A program made the position numbers and the translations under genes. Below the pieces are notes generated by a model, which saw only the letters and a list, made by a program, of their open reading frames with translations, made no database searches and had not been told where the DNA came from. Shown piece by piece: positions 13,562 through 20,403 of a DNA stretch of 20,403 bases; positions within the stretch are counted from its first letter, which is position 1; every line of letters starts with the position of its first letter. The DNA comes from an uncultured Pseudomonadota bacterium (lineage in GTDB: Bacteria > Pseudomonadota > Gammaproteobacteria > Methylococcales > Methylomonadaceae), in contig CAJBJW010000046.1 in NCBI GenBank assembly GCA_903953455.1, forward strand, positions 1 through 20,403. Direction: 5' to 3'.

Positions 13562-15193
13562 TTATCTAATTGCGCCAAGTAAGCTGTCAAAAAGTGAGCG
13601 CGAAATCGCGATAACTTGTGATGACGCTTGATACGCATTTTGAAATTTAATTAAATTTGCGGCTTCTTCGTCAAGGTTAACCCCTGCAAAACTGGCTCGC
13701 GCTTCGATAGCTTGATTATTGAGTGCTTTTTGGGCAGATAAACTCACATTTGCAGCATTCGTGGATGAGCCAACTTTTGCTACGAGTGTTTGATACGTTT
13801 GTGCCAGCGTATTGCCACCAAACAATATCCCTTGGTTTTCTAAACCAGCCAGCGCAAGTGCGTTAGTGTTATCGCCTACATCGCCACTTGTGGATGCGGC
13901 AGCAATGGCTCTAGGATCCGTAATGACCGCATTGATATTTCTTGCTGCTAAGTACGTTGGGCGAATAATGAAGCTTGATGTGCCAGCGGGTGGAGCAACT
14001 TGAGTAATATTTATCCCATCAACGGTAGTTGGCAGACCGCCTGTAGGTAGCATTACTTTGGTATTATCATTTAATCTTGTGAGGGTATAAGAGCCAGCAG
14101 CATAATCTAAACGGTAATCACTGGCTTGCATTTGATTAAGTGTCGCTGAATCAAAAGTGGCTTTAATGTAACCACCCGCATTACCAATACTTGAAAATAC
14201 AGGAATTTGTTCTGGTTCAAAGGTAAACATCGCTTTGCCCGTAGCGCCGTTTAAGTCAACCCCTTGCGTATGAATATCATTGAATGCTTGACCGATGCCC
14301 GCTGCAACAAGACCGAGTTGCTGTTGCGCTGGATCTAGTACTTGATCACGGAACTTAATGGATCCGGCAAGTGCACCACTTGAAAATTGGCTACTCACGT
14401 CATAACCATTCATTAAAACGGTTTTTTGCATGATGTCGGTAGTTGAATTCGTCAATTCTAATTTTGAGCGTGCATCACCAGAAATCAACGCTTGACCTTG
14501 GCCGATAAAAACATCGATTGAACCATCTGGACGAGCAAGCGTTGCAACATCAATGTGTTCAGCTAATTGTGCTAGTAAAGAATCCCGTTGATCGAGTAAT
14601 TCGTTAGGTGCTTGTGTGCCGCCACCACTGGTTAAAGTAGCAATTTTAACGTTCAGGTCAGCAATGTTTTGTGTGAAACTATTGATTTTATCGACAGATT
14701 CCTGCATTTTTGCGTTGTTTTGTGCACGAAATGTATCTAAACGTGATGAAACAATATTGAACTGTGTAGATAATGTTTTTGCCTCACTCACCATCACTTG
14801 ACGTGCGGGAATTGAGGTGGGATCGCTCGATACGCCGTTTACAGAATTGAAAAATGATTTAATTGCGTTAGACATGCCCGATTCTGGATTGGCTAACAGG
14901 TTATCCACTTGCGCTGTCATTGCTTGAAATGCATTTGCATCACCTAGCGAAGACGCAGACGAGCGAATATTGCTATTAATAAATTGGTCGTAATTGCGAG
15001 TAATACTGGTGACGTCAACACCATTGCCAACAAAGTTTCCTGCACTATAGGAAGAGGGATTCGTTGATAAGTTGGTATCTTGACGGCTGTAACCGTCTGT
15101 ATTTACGTTAGCAACGTTGTTGCTTGTTGTCTGCATTGACCGTTGGAAGGCCATCAAACCTGTTAACGCTGTACCTAAAATTCCACTGGACAT
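13562..15193 (-). CDS. flgK: FlgK, hook-filament junction protein (HAP1)
   Basis: The 543 residues (E. coli 547) form the first junction layer on the hook. N-terminal axial motif TSNNVANVNTDGYSRQ (23-38), long helix of D1 around 85-200, variable middle (about 200-440), and C-terminal axial helix with NLIKFQNAYQASSQVIA. No cysteines are seen, usual for axial proteins. Followed by flgL after 15 nt. No sigma-28 motif was found in the 43-nt gap before it, unlike enteric flgKL, so it is probably read from upstream. Confidence 0.96.
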   Translation of the reverse strand: MSSGILGTALTGLMAFQRSMQTTSNNVANVNTDGYSRQDTNLSTNPSSYSAGNFVGNGVDVTSITRNYDQFINSNIRSSASSLGDANAFQAMTAQVDNLLANPESGMSNAIKSFFNSVNGVSSDPTSIPARQVMVSEAKTLSTQFNIVSSRLDTFRAQNNAKMQESVDKINSFTQNIADLNVKIATLTSGGGTQAPNELLDQRDSLLAQLAEHIDVATLARPDGSIDVFIGQGQALISGDARSKLELTNSTTDIMQKTVLMNGYDVSSQFSSGALAGSIKFRDQVLDPAQQQLGLVAAGIGQAFNDIHTQGVDLNGATGKAMFTFEPEQIPVFSSIGNAGGYIKATFDSATLNQMQASDYRLDYAAGSYTLTRLNDNTKVMLPTGGLPTTVDGINITQVAPPAGTSSFIIRPTYLAARNINAVITDPRAIAAASTSGDVGDNTNALALAGLENQGILFGGNTLAQTYQTLVAKVGSSTNAANVSLSAQKALNNQAIEARASFAGVNLDEEAANLIKFQNAYQASSQVIAISRSLFDSLLGAIR

Positions 15194-15236
15194 GGGAATA
15201 ACCTATTTTTAAAGTGTTTGATAAATTAAGCGATGT

Positions 15237-16190
15237 TTACTTCACCGCAAGCGCTGTATTTTCGGCAAATAAATTCAAAGCATTACTTTGGTATATATGC
15301 ATCACTTTATCCGCGTAACTTGGATCGGTTGCATAACCGGCTCGTTGCAATTCACGCATATACTGACCTGCATTGTTCACTTTTGTTAATGCAGTTTCGT
15401 AACGTGGATTATCTCGAATAAAGTTGACATAATCGTTAAAGCTTTCTTGGAAAGAGGTGTAGGCTCTAAAGCCTGAACTCACTCTTCTTGCAATGCCTTG
15501 GTCAAATTCAAGTGTAGACACCTGAGATTGTTTTCCTCGCCATGAGCGATCGGCTTTAATGTTAAACAAGTTATAACTACTTGTTCCATCGGCATTTTTA
15601 ATCACCGAGTTACCCCAGCCGCTTTCTAATGCAGCTTGCGCTAGTAAGGCATTAGGATCAATACCTAATGATTTTGCCGCTTGCTGTGCAAAGGGTTGAA
15701 GTTGTTTAACAAAGTCAACTGCGGAACTTATCGGCACGCCGTGTCTATTCTTAAATGCCATTTCGTCATTGCCATCGAATTCACTGTTATTAAACAAGAA
15801 TCCATTGGGCATTTTTACAGACGTCACAGGGTTGTTTAAATAGGCTTCTAGGCTTTGTGGATTTGGATTTGCTGGTTTGGGTGTCAGTTGCTTGACAATT
15901 AAATCTGCGAGTCCCACGCCCGGTTTACCTGCTAAATGGACAGACAATTGTTGATCGTACATTTGATTGTAAGTATCACTTTGATCACTCTCGAATGCAC
16001 CTTCTGCGAGTTTTGCTGAGCGCATGCTTTTTAAAATGTTATTTAAAAATAACGCTTCAAATTGTTTAGCAACTTGCTTTAATGCTTCAGGTGAGTGATC
16101 TTTGGATTCTTTTTTGAGCTTGGTAAATTCGCTAAAATCGTAAGCATTTGATTGTGCACTTGCGTTTAGCGTTGACGTGTTATTTAACAT
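15237..16190 (-). CDS. flgJ: FlgJ, rod-cap protein with peptidoglycan hydrolase domain
   Basis: The 317-residue bifunctional form. The N-terminal rod-binding domain (about 30-102) contains QFEALFLNNILKSMR (43-57) and ends in PGVGLADLIVKQL. A proline-rich linker follows, then a glucosaminidase/GH73-type domain (about 155-315) with ALLAQAALESGWG (181-193), where E189 is the likely catalytic acid, and YNLFNIKAD (206-214). It opens the cell wall for rod growth and is exported by the flagellar system, so the absence of a signal peptide is expected. It lies 30 nt after flgI and 43 nt before flgK. Confidence 0.95.
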   Translation of the reverse strand: MLNNTSTLNASAQSNAYDFSEFTKLKKESKDHSPEALKQVAKQFEALFLNNILKSMRSAKLAEGAFESDQSDTYNQMYDQQLSVHLAGKPGVGLADLIVKQLTPKPANPNPQSLEAYLNNPVTSVKMPNGFLFNNSEFDGNDEMAFKNRHGVPISSAVDFVKQLQPFAQQAAKSLGIDPNALLAQAALESGWGNSVIKNADGTSSYNLFNIKADRSWRGKQSQVSTLEFDQGIARRVSSGFRAYTSFQESFNDYVNFIRDNPRYETALTKVNNAGQYMRELQRAGYATDPSYADKVMHIYQSNALNLFAENTALAVK

Positions 16191-16220
16191 AGCCTTATCT
16201 CATCACTTTAAAATAATGAT

Positions 16221-17336
16221 TTAAATAATAATTAATTCTGCGTGCAGAGCGCCAGCGGTTTTCAATGCTTCTAATATAGCCACTAAATCGCTTGGAGCCG
16301 CGCCGACTTGATTGACTGCATTAACAAGGTCATCAAGTGATACACCGCCTTTGAAGGCAAACATACGGTTTTTCTCTTCTTTTACGCTGACGTTTGAATT
16401 GGGTGTTGCTGCAGTTTGTCCATTGGATAGCGCGTTTGGCTGACTCACATTGATATTTTCATCAATGGTAACTACGAGACTACCATGCGACACGGCTGCA
16501 GGGGATACACGCACTTTATTACTGATAACAACTGTTCCCGTTCTTGAGTTAACAATGACGCGAGCAGGTGCTTCATCCATATCGACATTGAGATTTTCAA
16601 CTACCGAAGCAAAAGAGACTTTTTGTCCTAAATCGCTCGGTGAGTTAACGCGCACAGAGGTGGAATCAATGGCTCTTGCTGTGTTTGTTCCAAGTAATTT
16701 ATTGATAGACTCCGCCATGCGAGTGGCTGTTGTGAAATCAGAGCGATTTAAATTAAAAACCAGCGAATCACCATCAGAAAAAGGCGTTGGTACGGTGCGT
16801 TCAACTAACGCGCCATTGGAAATACGCCCCGCGCTTGGGTTATTGATGGTAATGTTGGATCCGTCTTTGCCGGTAGCTGCCATGCCGCCCACTACTAGAT
16901 TGCCTTGTGCAATCGCATAGACTTCACCATCAGCCCCTTTCAGCGGCGTCATGAGAAGTGCGCCACCGCGTAGACTTTTGGCGTCACCAATAGAGGCAAC
17001 CGTGACATCAATAGCCATGCCAGGTTTGGCAAAAGCGGGCAATTCAGCTTGCACAGCAACAGTTGCAATGTTTTTGGCTTTTAATTGCAGCATGTCTTGT
17101 TGAGAGAGTGTAATGCCATATCGTTTCAACATATTGGTTATACTTTGTCTTGATGTGGGTGAACTTGTACTACTATCACCTGATTTATCAAGGCCGACAA
17201 CCAAACCGAAACCGACCAATTGGTTGGTTCGAATACCTTCAATTGAAGCGATATCTTTAATACGTTCAGCTAGTACAGGGTTTGAAAAAGCCGTAAGCAT
17301 TAGCATCAAAATCAAAGAGTAATTTCGCAGATTCAT
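16221..17336 (-). CDS. flgI: FlgI, flagellar P-ring protein
   Basis: Periplasmic P-ring subunit around the rod in the peptidoglycan layer. From ATG 17336 the protein has 371 residues (E. coli 365) and begins MNLRNYSLILMLML, a signal peptide ending NPVLA before ERIKDIASIEG. The open frame extends further up to 17414, but that would put over 20 non-family residues before the signal peptide and overlap flgH, so it is not used. ATG 17348 (four residues longer) is a second choice. Family marks: RTNQLVGFGLVVGLDKSGD, YGITLS and the C-terminal GAAPSDLVAILEALK. It begins 16 nt after the flgH stop. Confidence 0.95.
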   Translation of the reverse strand: MNLRNYSLILMLMLTAFSNPVLAERIKDIASIEGIRTNQLVGFGLVVGLDKSGDSSTSSPTSRQSITNMLKRYGITLSQQDMLQLKAKNIATVAVQAELPAFAKPGMAIDVTVASIGDAKSLRGGALLMTPLKGADGEVYAIAQGNLVVGGMAATGKDGSNITINNPSAGRISNGALVERTVPTPFSDGDSLVFNLNRSDFTTATRMAESINKLLGTNTARAIDSTSVRVNSPSDLGQKVSFASVVENLNVDMDEAPARVIVNSRTGTVVISNKVRVSPAAVSHGSLVVTIDENINVSQPNALSNGQTAATPNSNVSVKEEKNRMFAFKGGVSLDDLVNAVNQVGAAPSDLVAILEALKTAGALHAELIII

Positions 17337-17352
17337 GTTATTGCTCATGTAT

Positions 17353-18027
17353 TTAAAGAGGGAACCAAGGGCTATTAAATACACGTGACAGCCAGCCATG
17401 CGTATTCGCGTCATTCATTGAGCCTTCACCGGTGTACATAAAGGTCGCATCAGCAATTTTTTCTGAATCAATAATATTGGTTGGTTTAATGTCAATAGGG
17501 CGAACAATACCTGATAAACGAATAAATTCATCACCTTGATTTAATGTGACCCGTTTTTCACCCCGGATTTTTAAATTTCCATTGGGTAGCAACTCCACCA
17601 CCGTCACTGAAATTAAGCCGCTCAATTGGTTGTTTTGTAAAACATCACCTTGTCCTTCAAATTCCTTTTCAGATAACATACTCGTTTTCATATCACCACC
17701 AAGCAAAAGTGCCCCTAATCCAAACAGTGTCGGCAGACTTGCTGAAATGGTGTCTTTTTTACTGTCTCTGTTTTGTGCTCTTTTAATGGAGTTAGTTCTT
17801 TCTAGTAAATTAACCGTCAAAATATCACCTACACGTCTCGCAGTATGATCTTCAAATAATCTATTGTCGTAGCCGGCCATATAAATGCCCCCAGAGCTTT
17901 GAGCAGGGGGGCGTAAATCAGCAGGCGCAACGGGTGAGAATGACGGCTCACGTTTTGGTAAAGGTGCGCTACACGCTGCTAAAAGTAGCGGCATAAGGAC
18001 AATAAAACGCAGTTTACGTGTCATCAT
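17353..18027 (-). CDS. flgH: FlgH, flagellar L-ring lipoprotein
   Basis: Outer-membrane L-ring subunit. The signal sequence RKLRFIVLMPLLLAACSAP has a lipobox LAAC, so the Cys would be lipidated after cleavage. Family motifs: GGIYMAGYDNRLFEDHTARR, VGDILTVNLLE and, near the end, GEGSMNDANTHGWLSR. The first ATG at 18027 gives 224 residues (E. coli 232). An upstream GTG at 18036 adds three residues and lies closer to the flgG stop (18040), with no clear ribosome site for either. Placed directly before flgI, as usual for the two ring proteins. Confidence 0.95.
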   Translation of the reverse strand: MMTRKLRFIVLMPLLLAACSAPLPKREPSFSPVAPADLRPPAQSSGGIYMAGYDNRLFEDHTARRVGDILTVNLLERTNSIKRAQNRDSKKDTISASLPTLFGLGALLLGGDMKTSMLSEKEFEGQGDVLQNNQLSGLISVTVVELLPNGNLKIRGEKRVTLNQGDEFIRLSGIVRPIDIKPTNIIDSEKIADATFMYTGEGSMNDANTHGWLSRVFNSPWFPL

Positions 18028-18039
18028 TTTAATCACTTT

Positions 18040-18828
18040 TTAGAGATTTTGTGTGGCATAAGACAGCATTTGATCTGTCGTTGAAATTGCTTTTGAGTTC
18101 ATTTCATAAGCGCGTTGGGTTTCGATCATCCCCACCAATTCTTCCACTACATTAACGTTTGATGTTTCAAGTGAGTTTTGCACAATAGCCCCAAACTCTT
18201 GCTGTCCGGGTGTGCCAATCACTGGCGGACCACTTGCACCGGATTCACGGTATAAGTTCTCACCAATTGGTTCAAGACCTGCAAGATTGATAAAGTTTGC
18301 TGTTTGAATTTGTCCTACATTTGATGGTTGCGGATTGTTTGGTTGTAAAACAGAAACCGTACCATCAGTACCAATAGTGATACTCAGTGCGTCTTGCGGA
18401 ATGGTCATTGAGGGTGTCAATGGTAAGCCGTTTGCGTTTACAATTTGACCATTCAAATCCAATTTTAACTGACCGTCACGAGTATAGGTAATCGAGCCGT
18501 CAGGCATGGTGACTTGCAAGAAACCACGACCATTAATCGCGATATCCATTTGATTACCCGTTTGCTCCACGTTACCTTGTGTGTGCAATTTTTCAGTTGC
18601 CATCGTTTTGACACCTGTACCTAATTGCATACCTGTTGGCAACTGACTAGTTTGTGACGTTTGCGCACCGACTTGACGCATATTTTGATACATCAAATCT
18701 TGAAAAACAGCACGATCTTTCTTAAAGCCGGTCGTGTTGACGTTTGCCAAGTTGTTTGAAATAACTGCCATTCGAGTTTGCTGCGCATCTAAGCCTGTCT
18801 TTGCAACCCATAATGAACGTTCTGTCAT
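18040..18828 (-). CDS. flgG: FlgG, distal rod protein
   Basis: The 262 residues (E. coli 260) form the distal rod, the shaft through the P and L rings. N-terminal axial motif SNNLANVNTTGFKKDR (24-39), the FlgG-type LQVTMPDGSITYTRDG (about 103-118), and C-terminal NVNVVEELVGMIETQRAYE with SKAISTTDQML. AGGGG before the ATG. It lies 58 nt after flgF and 3 nt or less before flgH. Confidence 0.97.
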   Translation of the reverse strand: MTERSLWVAKTGLDAQQTRMAVISNNLANVNTTGFKKDRAVFQDLMYQNMRQVGAQTSQTSQLPTGMQLGTGVKTMATEKLHTQGNVEQTGNQMDIAINGRGFLQVTMPDGSITYTRDGQLKLDLNGQIVNANGLPLTPSMTIPQDALSITIGTDGTVSVLQPNNPQPSNVGQIQTANFINLAGLEPIGENLYRESGASGPPVIGTPGQQEFGAIVQNSLETSNVNVVEELVGMIETQRAYEMNSKAISTTDQMLSYATQNL

Positions 18829-18886
18829 GATTTTCCCCTAAAGTAATCGTTGTTGTGTGTATAGATAAAAGCAGATTTTATGCCAA

Positions 18887-19627
18887 TTACATTTGCAATA
18901 ATTTGGCGCTAGCCGCTGCATTTTCTTTGGCGTTTTTCATGATGTTGGTTTGCATTTCAAAATTACGTGCTAACTCAATCATATCCACCATCGCACCAAC
19001 GGCGCTTACGTTACTTCCTTCGATCGAACCTTGTATAATTTGAACTGACGCATTATCTGCAGGCACACTTCCGTCTTTGATATAAATTAAACCGTCATTG
19101 CCTTTTTCAATGTTTTTCAAATCGGGTTTGACTAATTTAATTTTATCAACCGTGAGCATAGTAGCCGCGTTTTCAGCACCAAAGGGAACAATACTAATAC
19201 TTCCGTTACTGTTAATGTTGAGTTTCTCAGCAGGTGGAATTTTAATTGCGCCATTTTGACCCATTACAACAAGGCCAGAACTTGTTTGCAGTTGACCATC
19301 AGGTGTCATTTTTAAGTCGCCAGCGCGGGTGTAAGCTTCTTTGCCTTTACTGTCTTTCACAGCAAAAAAACCTTGGCCGTTAATAGCGATATCGAGATCA
19401 TTCCCCGTTGCTTGAATAGGGCCTGTGGTGAAATCTGTGGCGGGTTTTTCAGTTTGCGCGAATACGCGTGTCGGATAACCGTCACCGTAAACGGGCATAC
19501 TGCGGAATTGTTGCAGATCCGATTTAAACCCTGTGGTTTGAGTGTTTGCCAAGTTATTGGCGTTTGCCGTTTGAGCCAGCAGCGTCTGCGTGGCTCCACT
19601 CATGGCAATATAAAGACTACGATCCAT
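18887..19627 (-). CDS. flgF: FlgF, proximal rod protein
   Basis: The 246 residues (E. coli 251) form part of the proximal rod. Starts MDRSLYIAMSGATQTL with axial motif NANNLANTQTTGFKSD (22-37), GNDLDIAINGQGFFAVKDS (75-93) and C-terminal GSNVSAVGAMVDMIELARNFE. A strong AGGAG precedes the ATG. Distinguished from FlgG by the DRSLY start and the KEAYTRAGDLKM segment. It lies 42 nt after flgE. Confidence 0.96.
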   Translation of the reverse strand: MDRSLYIAMSGATQTLLAQTANANNLANTQTTGFKSDLQQFRSMPVYGDGYPTRVFAQTEKPATDFTTGPIQATGNDLDIAINGQGFFAVKDSKGKEAYTRAGDLKMTPDGQLQTSSGLVVMGQNGAIKIPPAEKLNINSNGSISIVPFGAENAATMLTVDKIKLVKPDLKNIEKGNDGLIYIKDGSVPADNASVQIIQGSIEGSNVSAVGAMVDMIELARNFEMQTNIMKNAKENAAASAKLLQM

Positions 19628-19669
19628 AAAATGCTCCTAATTAAACGCTGCTACTCAAAGGTTAAAAAA

Positions 19670-20403
19670 CTAAATACGTAGAACGCTTTCAGCTAATGTT
19701 TTTTGAATGCTGATCGCTTGAGAGTTTGCTTGATACGCTTGTTGCGCGATAATCAATTTTACTAATTCTTCTGACAAGTCGACATTTGAGGTTTCAAGTG
19801 AAGATGAGCGAACCGCACCAAACCCACTAATACCCGCTTTGCCAAAGTTAGCTGCACCAGTTTCGGGTGATTGTTCCCACATGTTTCCACTCATTACTTC
19901 TAATCCCTGTTTGTTGCTGAAATTAGCTAAAGCAACTTGGCCAAGTGGTTTCGTGTAACCGTTAGTGTACTTAGCAAATACAACACCGCTTGGATCAACG
20001 TCAACTGAAGACAGTGTGCCTGTTGGCAAACCGTTTTGTTCTAAATTATTGACCGCAAACTGTGAAGCATGTTGCGTGGTGCCAGCAAGGCTGATGCTAA
20101 TGGTCATTGGCTTGGCAACTAAATCAGGATTGATAGCTGTCATATCGATGCTTCCAAAATCAACTACCACTGGGTTGGTTGGCAGTGAATTTCCTGGTGT
20201 TACTGTAGCAGCATTCGCTTTTAAGTTTGCCAAATCTTGCGCAACGGCATCATTGTAATTTTGTGTCGCGGTTTCAGCAGTTGCTTTTGCCGCGTCAGCA
20301 TCAATAACAGCTGCATCTAAATTTGTTTGAGCTGCAGCAAGCGCAACTCCTGAAAGTGCTAGGGTATTTTTTGCGTCATTGATAATGTTTTCTAAAGCAG
20401 GTA
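19670..20403 (-). CDS. flgE: FlgE, hook protein (C-terminal 243 residues; 5' end outside window)
   Basis: The frame is open from the right edge to the stop at 19670-19672. The C-terminus has the hook/rod axial signature SSLETSNVDLSEELVKLI followed by QQAYQANSQAISIQKTLAESVLR. The D1/D2 part reads VVVDFGSIDMTA and ISISLAGTTQHAS, typical of FlgE. The position before flgF fits. Unusual: the first 56 visible residues are a polar, alanine-rich stretch (17 Ala), with no proline or glycine from residue 19 to about 66, so very helical, where FlgE proteins normally have beta-rich surface domains. An internal TTG at 20233 is not a true start. Confidence 0.93.
   Translation of the reverse strand, partial: PALENIINDAKNTLALSGVALAAAQTNLDAAVIDADAAKATAETATQNYNDAVAQDLANLKANAATVTPGNSLPTNPVVVDFGSIDMTAINPDLVAKPMTISISLAGTTQHASQFAVNNLEQNGLPTGTLSSVDVDPSGVVFAKYTNGYTKPLGQVALANFSNKQGLEVMSGNMWEQSPETGAANFGKAGISGFGAVRSSSLETSNVDLSEELVKLIIAQQAYQANSQAISIQKTLAESVLRI

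Noticed and set aside
17337..17414. Longer flgI start up to 17414
   Set aside because: It overlaps flgH and would put 26 unrelated residues before a clear signal peptide.
20231..20233. TTG start giving a 187-residue flgE product
   Set aside because: The frame stays open to the window edge and upstream residues continue in frame; it is an internal leucine codon of a partial gene.

Overview
The window carries a flagellar and chemotaxis locus, almost all of it read on the minus strand. The organism is most likely a polarly flagellated gammaproteobacterium with a fairly AT-rich genome. The reasons are the flgE-to-flgL gene order, the presence of P- and L-ring proteins FlgI and FlgH (so a Gram-negative outer membrane), a bifunctional FlgJ muramidase, and a che operon holding ParA, STAS and CheD genes of the kind seen in sulfur- and methane-oxidising gammaproteobacteria. 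The genus cannot be fixed from the sequence alone.

Layout, in the direction of transcription (right to left). (1) 20403-12620: hook, rod, ring and hook-filament junction genes flgE (its 5' part lies outside the window), flgF, flgG, flgH, flgI, flgJ, flgK, flgL, tightly packed. (2) 12619-12472: an intergenic region dominated by a roughly 79-bp imperfect inverted repeat, with a possible promoter for the next operon. (3) 12471-1776: a che operon in the order cheY, hpt (stand-alone CheA-P1 paralogue), cheA, cheW, an Aer-like PAS receptor, a second cheW, parA, an acidic STAS protein, cheR, cheD, cheB. The 186-bp hpt-cheA gap carries three perfect hairpins. (4) 1768-336: a separate two-gene unit behind a good sigma-28 (FliA) type promoter. 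It encodes a 205-residue soluble receptor-like protein with two degenerate chemoreceptor tip motifs, and a beta-lactamase-fold protein resembling ODP, the oxygen-binding di-iron chemotaxis protein. A terminator hairpin follows. (5) 1-93: the last codons of an unrelated plus-strand membrane protein. No gene-free stretch exceeds 300 bases; 94-266 shows nothing recognisable.

How it fits together: the Aer-like receptor, through two CheW couplers, should control CheA. CheA would phosphorylate CheY (motor output) and CheB (adaptation), opposed by CheR and CheD. The receptor ends in a CheR/CheB-type docking pentapeptide (DWEEF), which fits the cheR and cheB in the same operon. ParA and the STAS protein are probably for positioning or tuning the array.

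The best candidate for something new is unit (4). The tip spacing suggests that the small receptor-like protein is a single-chain mimic of a receptor dimer, and it is encoded directly before an ODP-like possible oxygen/iron sensor. This would be a two-gene input module for the chemotaxis array, co-expressed with late flagellar genes.
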